Positions 43,370 to 55,200 of a stretch of DNA of 64,000 bases are shown here, one piece after another (position 1 is the stretch's first letter; every line of letters begins with the position of its first letter). The position numbers and the translations under genes are program-made. Below the pieces are notes generated by a model that worked only from the letters and a program-made list of their open reading frames with translations, searched no databases and was not told the origin of the DNA. Source of the stretch: Pycnopodia helianthoides (lineage: Eukaryota > Echinodermata > Asteroidea > Forcipulatida > Asteriidae); contig CM063255.1 of assembly GCA_032158295.1 (NCBI GenBank), positions 15,900,094 to 15,964,093 of the forward strand, written 5' to 3'.

Positions 43370-46300
43370 TTAAATTTTACCTGCAACTTTATTTTTCACA
43401 GTCACACATGAGAAATCTGAGGTGGTTAAAAAAGTACCTTAAAAAAACACCCAGATTTTTGCGAGAGGCCTTGTATTGTTGTCGTCACTCATAGTCAGTA
43501 CTCGTACACGAGTGCTACTCGAGTTCTGTTTTGATGGTAATCCTACTCGTACTCATTTTCAGCTTGCAAAGTGCTCTTGCTCAAAGTCCATACTCCCTAC
43601 TCGACTGAAAACTTAATCTGCACTCGATACCCGACTGAAAATGTACTTGGACTCCAAATTTATTTGCTCATGGTAAAAATACCACTAGTCCCTTCCGCTT
43701 TCCTATACATGTGTCAATGCAATGAATAGAAGAATAAAGCTGTGGAAAAATGTATAATTGAAATTCGTCTATGATGTATTGTTTAAGGGATAGTTATAAT
43801 AACAAGTACACACTGTCAACTAGAAATTAGTCCCCCCCCCCCCAAAAAAAAAAAAATTAATAATAATAATAATAATAATTTGTGTTTCTCATTTTGTAGT
43901 ATTTTGTATTCAGAGATCCATTGGTAATCGACTGTTGACTAGGTAGGCCTACTCACCTGGGTCCAATTTCATAAAGCCTGTAAGCACACAAACTTTCTAA
44001 GCACAGAAAAAACAGCTTATTTTAAATGGGTAACCAGCCAAAATGTCATAAAGTTCACATTGTTGCCAATGGTCCCCAAATCATTTTTTGCTTAGCAAAC
44101 AAATTTGCTAAGCAGCATTTTTTGCTTAATGGCTTTATGAAATTGGGCCCAGATGTCAAAATACCTGTTACTTGGACACTTGTACTTGTACTCATTGGCC
44201 CAAGTACTTGACTCAAGTACTTCCCTGCCACCATTGTACTCACAGCAGCACTTGATGCGTAGTACAATACTGTAGTGTCGGGGGTCTTGGATTCAAATCT
44301 TAATGAGGACCATTGATTTTTCTCTCATCCCATGTTCGGTTATAACACTGCAATTAACAACTTATAATGTGATAAAAATTGTTTGGCTCAATAGTAATTT
44401 CCTTTATGTTCATCGTATTAAATTAAAAATGAATTTGTCAAGATTCCTTACAAAGGAAAATTGTGTTATTTTAGTGCATCAATTTGTTTTAATGTAGGCC
44501 TACGTGTCAATGTTTTAATGATAGTGACAGATTAAATAGGCCTAGTAACAATAATTAAACGTATAGGCCTACATTTGACAAAGAAAACTTGAGAAAGAAT
44601 TTTTTATTCCAATTTTCAGTTTTTGTTGTGGCGTTATAAAAGACTGGGCCCAATTTCTGGAGCCGTCTACGTGTTTCAAAATATCCGCTAAGCAAAAATA
44701 AGCAGTTAGAGACACACGCGGTAAATGTGACAGTTAACGCTGGTAACCTTATTCTGGTAAGCACAATTGTTTTGTGATTTGCTTATTTTCAACTCTTATT
44801 TCAAAAGTCTCTGAAGGCCATGTCACATGAGGCATTTTACAACCAGTTCCAGGCAATCTCCAATAAGAAAATTTTCAGGCCCCTCCAAGTTGCCTTTATT
44901 ATTCAAAGCATGGTAAGCCAATGCCCAGTCATGTGACCAGACTTGGTGTACTCTTCTGAAATAATGCTTCCAAAATAATGCACCAAATTTATTGTTCCAT
45001 CATTTCCAACCAAGCACCTATCATGGTTTAGTTATGATAATCGTTACAGCCCCCGTCCCCGGACGAAAACTCACTGGCCGAAATAGTCTGCTCAGTGGAA
45101 CCAGTTTGAACTGGTTTGAACCGCCTTGTACCGGGTACGTAGGGTGACTTTTTAATTTTGTTAATCTATTGTTTCCTCTTGTCTTAAACAGTTTTTGAAC
45201 AGTTGACGCCTAGGTATGTGAGGAATGTGCCTGCATTTGTTCCTTCGAACCTTTCTTTTAGTGTCGCATTTTGGTTGTGCGGCCGTTCTCTTACACTGCT
45301 AAATGCCGGGTTATAGGCCTACGTGTGTTAAATGTAACAGAGAAGTGAGCAACTGCAAGTGGACATACTAAAAACTAATATTGGAGCCTTCGAAATGGTT
45401 GCGGTTAATTTTACGTAGTCTTGGTGACTTCCTAGCCCAGGTTGGACTCCTCCGTTTGCAGTGCAACAGAGACTCTGGCGACCTACCAGTGCTAGTGACT
45501 TCCTAGGTTCAAATGGCTGACTGTCTGCTTCCATAAGAACAGGTTAGTTGAACAACTTAATCATTATTCATTTTGAAAATACGTGTCTCAAATTGGGGGG
45601 AAAATGCGGCATGTTGGTAAAATATGAAAAACCACGCGGTCGGAATGTGATCATGCCGAGTTACTCTCTTTTTAGAAATGCAGGCCTAGCCTACATGAGT
45701 TGTAATTTTCATGGCAGAAGGGGTGGATATTATGTGATTATGAGTCTGTTCAGAGGTAGGCAAAAGTTGTCTAGAAAGCCTGGGGAGGGACGGGAGGGTC
45801 TAGTGTAAGGGTCTAGAGTAACAATTTATTTGCTAAAATTTCCAAATTAGACCCGCAGTCATCGTGATTTCATGGCCATTTTTGTTGTCGGACTCTTTCA
45901 AAAATTGTTCAACAATTTGGTCTTCAGTAATGGAGTTAGTTTTCTCTAAGGAAGGAACAAGGCTCCCACCGTACTATGTTTTTTGTACATAATTAGATAT
46001 ACAAAAAATATATGAATGTATTTCTTAATAATTTCGTTGCCCTCTTCAGGAGGGTGTCATCAGTGCCCTTGACCTTGTCACCGAGTGGCTAGGCCAAATT
46101 ACAAACGTGAGGTTGGGACTCGGTATAACCATAGAGCAAGGGATAATAATGAGGCCTACCCAAAACGTGCCCATAGGAATAACTTGTTTTCCCTCGCCAT
46201 TACCCCTAATGTCGCCCTCTCGTGGCGGTGCAAGTACTAGTCTGATTTTCCCTCAAGATGGCAGCCTACATGAGCAACGTACGTGGAAGATAAACAAAGT

Positions 46301-46750
46301 TTTTTCGAAAGAGCATTTCGTCTGTTTGTCAGTTCATGTTTCTACCTCCATGGCAAGCTCAATATGATTGGTGAGTTGGTGTGTTTTATTCTATAACAAG
46401 AAGGCCATTACTCGGACTTACTCTAAAAACATTTAGTTGTAGCCTTGTCATAGCTTTTTTGACTCGGTAATAATTAAAAGTAACTTGCTCACTGCTGCCA
46501 TGGCCTATATCGCCTTGGCCTAGCCTGCGGAGAGTGGTACACACCCACTAGGTGTCAGTGTCTCGGATGCTCTGTCACTGACTTGCTGGGTATATTATTA
46601 ATAATACAAGCTTCTCTACAATTGGAAAACAATTACAAGAGGTTTTTTTTCCTTTTTGTACCTGATGCTGGAAGCTGAGTGAAAGGCCATTCATAATTCC
46701 TGCTACATTGTATTCATAAACTACTCATTTTATTTAGTCATTTAATATCC
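43370..46750. other. Intergenic, no gene supported
   Basis: ACTCG-rich degenerate repeats at 43495-43670, a C/A run with ATA repeats at 43828-43880, and a MITE-like fragment at 44811-44878 resembling 51870-51945 in inverted orientation. Open frames at 45548-45808 and elsewhere show no domain. Confidence 0.45.
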
Positions 46751-46853
46751 TTTAAAGGGGCACTGTCGTAGTGATCATAGTCTGCTTGTGGTTGGTAGTT
46801 CAGGTAAAAAATAAATAAAAGAGTTTTACACACACATGTACTTCTGTAGTTAT

Positions 46854-47023
46854 AACAAATATGGCGCTGGAGTCACATGATGTGTGTACAAAACCAACCT
46901 ACAGTTGCCGGGACCAGCGTTGCTGCGCGCGGAGTACCAGTTTGTTCGGTAGACCTTTGCGAGCGCAGCAAGCGCCATATTTGTTTTAACACTCACACTG
47001 TTTGAAGAGGACTGGGAATGACG
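46854..47023 (+). promoter_or_regulatory. Candidate promoter and noncoding first exon of VPS13B
   Basis: A perfect 15-bp inverted repeat (AACAAATATGGCGCT at 46854-46868, mirrored at 46971-46985) brackets a GC-rich stretch unlike the surrounding AT-rich DNA. A good donor, GACG|GTAAGAA, lies at 47023/47024. The next acceptor, TTAATTGCAG, is at 48251-48260. The start site is inference; the sites themselves are visible. Confidence 0.4.
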
Positions 47024-48260
47024 GTAAGAATTTATTGCTTTTTAACAATTTTAAATTTGCGGAGTGGATTTTCTTGACCCATGCAACGCTCAATGAGATT
47101 CCAAGGAACACGTAGAGCCTAATTTTGGCGAGATCCGATTTCAAATGAGAACTCCAGGTGCAGAAACGTAAATGAAAAAAAGTTTTGTATTGTAGTTTGT
47201 ACATGGACCTCTATGAGGTTCATGGAACCTCATAATTCTAGGAGTAATGTACCGGTATCTCTTTTTATGAGCTAGGATCGTAAAAAGACGTTTGGTTCTA
47301 CTCCATAAGTTAAGGTGAGCTGTCTATAATGCCTATTTCTTAAAATGAAGGTACAATTTGGTTGAGAGGGGTGGAAGGGGGGGCAAGGCCATTTTCATTT
47401 TGCAAAGGGCACTTCCATTGGAGAAATTGAAACTTTGAAGGGGCATCATGGCCAAGACTAGGGCAACAGAGTCCATTGGCTCTGTGGCCTCCGTAATTCC
47501 CGGGGCAGATTTCACATAAAGAGCTACAATCAATCTTAACTGTGTATTAATCCTAATTGCTATTAAAGTAAACTGTGACTGGACCATACAAATCACTATC
47601 GCAATATTAACAACTCACCCTAAGGCCAAGTAAAAAAGAATAGGCCTACCAGTTGATCGTCCAGGTTTTTTCAAAAAGAGGAGGATGAGGGCCTTTTAAT
47701 TGTTTATTTTTTACTTCTTTGGAAGGTGGCCGCCAAGCATTTTAATTCAAACTGGCCACCAATTCTTCAGTTTAACTTCACCACTTACTTTCTGTAGTTA
47801 CAAGTTCTAAAAGATTGGTAAGTTACTTTAATGAAAAGTACACAGAAAATGTGTCTTTTTGAAGAAAAATAAAATGTAAAATAAAAAATAATAATAAAAA
47901 GGATGCGGCCTCAAAAAAAGATGAGGGAGGGGACGATCAACTGTTATTTTTTTTATTTGGCCTAAGATGAATCTTATTGCTGTATGTGAAAACTGATCCC
48001 ATGCCTGTAGTTATTGTTATTTATAGTTCATTGATGGAGACAAAACACACTTCTTTAACTTGTCATCATCGGTCATGTTCAAAGCTATCAAGAAAGAGCA
48101 CAACTTTAATATGGCTGCCCACCCGGCAACTGCCTAATTGTAGCCAACACAAGAGGGCGGTATAACAATTATCGTAACAGTTATATAGTATAAATAGTTG
48201 TTGTTATAAATGAAAATACAAATAATTATTCAACATCTAGTGTTATTTCCTTAATTGCAG

Positions 48261-48308
48261 AATTTCCAGGAATCTTACAAGTCCATTAAGGGATAAAGGA
48301 ACGCCACC
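48261..48308 (+). other. VPS13B: 5' untranslated part of the first coding exon
   Basis: Follows the acceptor TTAATTGCAG and ends in GCCACC directly before ATG, an ideal Kozak context. Confidence 0.6.
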
Positions 48309-49241
48309 ATGTTAGAGTCTTACATCTCCCCTTTTCTTCTGGGGTACGTCAACAAGTACATCAAGAATATTAAACCAGAAGATCTGCAGCTCTCTCTCTG
48401 GGGTGGAGACCTCGTTCTGAACAAACTGGACCTTAGGCTGGACGTCCTAGAACATGAGCTCAATCTCCCCTTAACGTTTGTCAGCGGGCATATCCACGAG
48501 TTACGCATTCATGTTCCATGGACGAGACTGGGTTACGAGCCTGTGGTTGTTACGATCAATACGATAGAGTGCGCCCTCAAGCTACGGGACGCTGGATATG
48601 ATGAGCACGACAGTGCATCGTCCAAATCCAGTGTGCTGAGTAAGAGTAAACCGGACTCAACAAGCCAAGCGAAACTCAAATATGAGAGGCAAGATCGGGA
48701 TCTTCCACCGGGGTATGTACAGTCCTTGATGAACCGCGTCATCAACAACGCCACGCTGGTCATCAAAAATCTAGTCTTGAAATACGTTGAGGAGGACATC
48801 GTCTTGTCCGTCAATGTCAAATCTGCCGAGTCCTTTGCAGTGAACGCCAACTGGTTAGCGGCCTTCACCGAGTTGTCCCTGCCGGAGCTTGTCCTTCGAC
48901 GTGTGTGCGAGTTCTCCGATCTGACGGTTTGTCTAGACAAGAGAAACGCGAGCGGTAAGATCGAGGTGTACCAGGAGCCCGTTGCCTACCGTTGTGCGGT
49001 GACGCTACGCATGCACATGGCGTACACCAGTCTCAACGCAAAGAGGCCGAGTACTATCAAGATCAATGTGAATTGCAAAGAGCTAGACATGTCGTTGTCG
49101 GACACGCAGTTACCGATGTTTATACGACTCCTGCAGCTGCTGATGGCGCTATACTAGGCACGTTGGATCAGGGGAACAAAGTGGTGGAGCCGGAGGACCA
49201 AACAGCAGTAACCGAAACTAGCAAGACCGAAACTAAAACAG
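48309..49241 (+). CDS. VPS13B: VPS13B exon with start codon (frameshift inside)
   Basis: ATG in GCCACCATGT. The frame runs 282 codons through the chorein domain to QLLMALY and then a TAG at 49155-49157. The +2 frame continues directly (GTLDQGNKVVEPEDQTAV) to a donor at GTTAGT in the phase (1) needed by the next exon. One base inserted at about 49157 would restore Tyr-Tyr-Gly, as in the vertebrate protein (ALYYG). It is either an assembly deletion or a real mutation. Confidence 0.93.
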
Positions 49242-52200
49242 GTTAGTTGAAACGCCTACCTTGACGGTGGTTTGATAAGTCTCTTTTTAATCAATTATCC
49301 CTTCTTTTGTGCGATCGTTCAATATTATCCACATGACTTTGAGTAATAGGCGTACATGCGCTATGCCAGCCAGCAATGTGATATCATGTGGCGACTGAAT
49401 ACACAGTACACAGTCAACCCTCCTACTGCCTGACCATTCGATGTCGTCCATTGTGGCTTTGGTTGAGAAAAATAAATGCACTGTACATGGCAACCAGCAG
49501 TATGATATATTATTTATCTCACACATAGATCCTAGTTATTTAGTCTGGTGAATTACATGTATATTGCTCAGCTGCAACAATCCATTTGGTGACTATTATT
49601 CTTCCTTACAGAGACCTCAAGAGTGGAGGGCCCCGCCATGGACTCCGAAGGGTGGGCCTCATGGGCGTGGTCCTATGTACCGGACATCTTGTACTATGAA
49701 GAGGACGAGGGAGGGGGTGCCCGAACAAGAGAGACGAGGCCTGATCCAATATTGTCCGTAGGTCTGTACTGCGACAGAGCACGCATTACATTCAAGGTTT
49801 GTGGACACGTAACATACAATTTATAAATACCTGGGACAGTTTTTATGTCCATTCTGATTGGTCGAGAGGAGATCACGTGGCAATTGTGGTGTTTAGGGTT
49901 TAACCACGAAGAGACACATTTGAGAGATTGTTAACTTTGATTCAGTGATTTATTCTTGATTAGCCATCTTGGATGAGTGTATCAACTGACAATAAATGAT
50001 CAATAGAGGGCGCTATAACAATTCTACAGCAATGTTCAAGCGTGCGATGTAAACACGTTGAGGAGTGTTATGGCCTGAGGAAATTGAGTCCAAAAGAGGG
50101 CACTGTCAGATGATTGCTCAGAGCATGCAAATTTCATGGCCTAATTTAGGTTGATAGGTCGCATATTTGGAACTTAAGCACACAAGTTTGAAACTTGCGC
50201 GAGGAGCTACTTAGCACTTAACATGGATAGAAATTCAATGCAGAGTCAAAGTGAGCTGAGGCTAAACTGTCGGATTTGTTCTAAACTTTTAAAAAAATTT
50301 TTACAGAAAGGTATTCATGAATGTGAATAAAAGAGCGGTCACTCAGTTTTAAATGGCTGTTTAAAACTTTGCAGGGTCGTGGCCGTGCAATAAAGGACCC
50401 AGCGTTCTCCCTTAACAGTGGTCCGCTAGCTTTATGCCTGTTAAAACACCCGAGGACTAGTCAGAATTCACTCCAAGTGGTCCGGCTTGCTAGTTCAGTG
50501 TTGAAAAGCATCCCTATTTCATTTGAAAGATTCATTAGTGAGAAAGCTGACGGACTAGTAAACCAACAAGCTAACTGCTGGCCAGTCACTAAAAAAGTGA
50601 AGGGCAAATCCTGCGACCTTGCCTTTAAATGGCCATTTTAAGCCTGATTCACCCCCTCTTTAATCCCTTATTTAAATCCCAAAATTTGAATGGCAGTTGG
50701 ATGCCTTAGAAGTTGGGATGATTGAATTTTCAACTTCTTTTTTTTTGGTTTCTAGTTGTCAAAGGAAATCTCCACCGACCACCCTGTTTACTCCACACCC
50801 TCACCGAAGCTCAAAACCTACCCTCTGTTGAGAATGGAGCTGTCCGGTTCAGCCATCGAAGTTCTGATGCGTGGGGAATTCTTCTTCGTGCATCAGATGG
50901 GCTTCAGTCACATCACCGCATCAGTAATGGGAGATTGCGTCTGCGGATTGGCAGAGGATGGGGACGGAGTGAGTCCTAGACTGTTGGATCAGGTAATTTT
51001 ACAGTGGTATGTGTGATGCACTAAAAGAGACTCAACCGGGAGAAAGATGCGTTCATCAGTTTCTTTGAGAAAACTCATGCTATTTTGGCTGTACAGCAAA
51101 TTACAGATTTCTCTTTTGTAGAGTTGAATTTGTGCTTTATTCTTTACACCAATGCAAATTTACACCTTTGAAATCCTTGTGGTACCCGCTGCTGAAATTA
51201 GGATTCGAACTGCGTCTATCTACCAGGCAAGCTCGGTGGTCTAGTGGTAAGACATCTGCTCGTGGTAAGGTCACTTGTTCAAATCCAACCCGAGTGATAT
51301 GCCTGTGGATTTTTTTTTTATCACAGGATTCAGGAAAGTTTGAGTTTGCAGTGCTTAACACACATCGGTGTATGGGTAAAACACAAAAAATATTCTTTAT
51401 CCTCTATGCAAATTTAACATAGAATTGGTAGAGTTTGCCATAAACCTATGTCAATGGTATAGAAACTTCTTGCATGTGACGCCCACATGCAGACAGCGCC
51501 CTCTTGCTAACAGTGCCCTCATTGAGGTCAAAGAAAGACCTATCATTGGCCGAGAATTTTAGCAAGTTGCCTGATACATGTGCACAGTTGAAATGAAAAG
51601 TTTGAACACAGTGATGCCAGGCAACGCATGGAGTCTTTTGCTATGACAGACTCAAATGAGTTGATTTCGTTAGAACAGTTAATTGTCTTCTCTTTTATTG
51701 TTTCAAGTTGTGATTTTATAAATCTAACGGCCATGCCACACAATTCTTTCAGGCAACTTTGAGGCAACCGACTGCACTGTGTGGAACAGAAACAATTCGG
51801 CAGCCCAAGAGACATTCTTCTAGCTGTAAACTCTCTATCCCTAAGAAAGTAATGAGAAAACTGAAATGTGAATCAGTTTTCTTATTGGAGATTGCCTTGA
51901 GCTGCCTGTAAACTGCCTCGTGTGACATGGCTGGCCTTCAGGGGACCTTGAAACATGCTTTAAAGAACAGCAAAATCACTGACCAATTAAATAAAACGAA
52001 ATAAATGAAATTGTTTATTGTATTGTTTATTACAGGACACACCCTTCTTACAATGCGGCAGCCCAGACTACATCCACAAGTACACCAACTACCTGACCAA
52101 CTCGCTGTTCGATCCAAACTGCCCTGAGAACAAACAACAGAGGGCGTCCTTCATTCTGGACTGGGATCAGCACCAGGACACGTACAGCGAGGCGTTGGCC

Positions 52201-55200
52201 ACTCAGCGGTTCGGAGCAGTGTGGACGGACTACCTGTTTGCAGCTGAAAGGATTGGCAATAGACATGGTAGGCATGGGTGGTTTAGTACGTAAAGCGCTC
52301 GCCTCTCACCGCTGTGGCCCTGGTTCGATTCCTGGCTGAGGTCATATGGTTGTGTCAGTGCTAAACTGTTGATCTCCTAAAATAGCACTTACAATACAAG
52401 CGAGTTTGAAATTGTCTAAGCATTGTATATCGCTTGAAATAGCCAGAAAGTACACACAAAATAAGAATGCGCAGAGATACAACATTTTAGCACGAAGCAA
52501 TTTTTGTGTGAGACAACGTTTATGCAAAATCTAGAGCAACGCTTTTGCACTGACTTGATGATAATGTGTGTAGAGTTATGCTTTGTTCTCTCCTATGCCA
52601 CAAGGGTTTTTCTCCTGGCCCTCCCGTTTTTTCCTCCCTCCGGGAAAATCAAACACTTTCGATCTCTGGCTGTGCTCCGTGGTCATATAAAGGCCGATGT
52701 GGCTGGCTGCCAAAGGGGCCTTCACATGCCTGCAGCTGGAACACGTTGTAGCCATGTCCTTCCCAATTCAGCTTCTAAGCTGCCAATTTGGCTGCACCAT
52801 ACTCCAAAGGAATCGAGATGGTTTCAGGAATGTGAACAGGGGTAGTAATAGTGTAAGCAGCTTTGGTACAAAGTATAAAAGCGCTTACTAAATGTCTTTT
52901 ATTGTTATTATTATTATTATTACAGACGAATATTATTATTATTATTATTTTTTTGAACAGCGAGTGACTCCTCAAGCCGGTCGTCCCATCACAGCGCCGA
53001 CGATTCCGATCCAATCTTTGATATGAAGGAAACATCCAGCAAGCAGTTCCTGTTCAGCCCAGCCAAGCTGGTCATCGGCAGTGCCATCATACACCGGCTT
53101 CAGAAGTTCCATCAGTGTGCTGTGGATCACGAGTATGAACCCTACAGCACACCAAGACCAGGTAAAATTAATTAAGGCAATAACAGTGTGAGGAGCTGGT
53201 CTTCGCTGTGTGGTAATGACCGGCTTGGTGGCTGGCTGCTGTTAATAGACCAAGCCGAAGCCGCCAACCACCAAGCAATAGAGTTGTTCTCTTCATGCCA
53301 AAATTAATGAGGGCAGTAATAGTGAGAGGAGCCGGTCTTCACTGCATAGTAATGACCGGGTTGGTGGCTGGCCGCGCTTTTATTGGACCTAGCCATACAG
53401 CGGCCAGCCACCAAGCAATAGAATGGTTCTCTTTTTGCTCAAAACTAATTAGAGCAATAACAGTGAGAGGAGCCGGTCTTCACTGTGTGGTAATGACCGG
53501 GTTGGTGGCTAGCCGCTGTTAACCCTTTCAGCCCCAAGGGCGACTATAGTCGCCCAAAGATAACACACAACAAAGCACTCAAGCCTGGGCACAAAGGCCA
53601 TTTGTTAAAAAGCTGTAGTTTTGTCTATGTTCACCCTCCATACCCAAGCTTATCATCATTGGAAAGAGAAAGATCGGATCTTTCCATTGACGGTAAAATA
53701 AAATAGGGTTGTTATTATGCAATTACTACAAATTAGAGTAGAAAGATCCGAAATGCCAAACATCTACAGAGCACAATAAGGTTGTGTTGCAAAAAATTGT
53801 TTGGGTTTACAGAACACACTGAGGAAACAAAGACCAAGAACTTGGATTTTTTTTTGCTGATTTCAATGATTTTTGAATTATATGAAAGGAAATTCAATGA
53901 GTAAGACAATTTTTGTTACTCATTATGCTCTGGGAATAAGTTTGGTAGAATCAAACTTTGAACACAAGCTTCCTGTTGTGTGAGAAAGTGTGGTTCACGC
54001 TTGAGTGGTCAAAGAACATGAGCTCCAGCAGTTGTTTACGTCAAAGAACTTGGGGCTGAAAGGATTAATGGACCTAGCTGAACAGCGGCCAGCCACCAAG
54101 CAATAGAATTGTTTCTCTTTATGCTCAAAATTAATTTGGGCAATAACAGTGAAAGGAGCCGGTCTTCAATGCATAGTAATGACCGGGTTGGTGGCATTAC
54201 AATTTATGATTTTTTAGAAAAATATTTAAAAATTGATCTATTTATGTTCGAGGGCCATTCTAAGCGGTTTAATTTTTGCATGGGACCAGATCTCTACAGA
54301 TATTTAACTATTTGTGCGTGTTTTCGAGAACCAGAGTATGAGCTTTGAAAATTAACAACACCATTATTAGAAGTGCTTTGATTGGTGTTCAGCTTTATGC
54401 ATTGCATTGTGTTGGTTTCCTAGCTTCTGATTTCTTTGTTATGAATCAATTTTCAGAGATCGTCGATGATAAACGAGCGCCGGCAACGCCAGAGCAGATC
54501 AGCACCCTGGAGGAGTGGGTTCCATCTCGTTCCTCTCACATCACGCTACTCAATCTTCAGGTGCTCTTCTCATCAGCCCAGCACCCTTACTACGGCTCGG
54601 CAAAACACAAAGAGACAAGACAGGTATAAGTTACGACTACTCAACTTGACATCTCAACTCGATTAATCATCTCAGCTGCTCGATTTCTTCGAGCTTATCA
54701 AGCATAGAAAAGTAGCTAAGCACAAAAGAGATATGCTTACCAGACTAAGATTACCAGCCGAAATACCTTGTCACATGTACCAACTGTGACTGGTATCCTG
54801 CTTATTTTCGCTAAGCGGAGAATGTGTGTGTGTTCTTACGTACATGCCCTTTTTGGCCCTTTAACGCAATGGAACAAAGACCCTCCACATTGTTTTTGTT
54901 TGTGTTCAACTTGGACCACACAGAGGAATTCTTTAGAAAAGGGAATAATAGAACAACAACAGCAGGATTCCACAAGAATGTCTGTTGCCCTACTTTGTTT
55001 AGTGCGGGTTTCTTTGTGACAACTGATCTTAATAATAAGTGCGGAAGCACGGTAAAGTACCTAACACTGTCAGGAAGTGGTTAACCGATGAAATGACTGC
55101 ATGGAGATAAAAGAAAATATATATTTTGTGTGATAAGCACTGTCCACTTAGCACTTTCAGAGTCCTGCAGAATTTGGTATTACTCCAACAATGAATGACC

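Noticed and set aside
45548..45808. 86-codon frame before VPS13B
   Set aside because: No domain, no splice sites, and it lies in repeat-rich intergenic sequence.
51229..51300. tRNA gene
   Set aside because: A and B boxes are present, but the arms pair poorly and the setting (intron, near other SINE heads) fits a tRNA-derived repeat. The same reasoning applies at 42529-42595 and 52270-52340.
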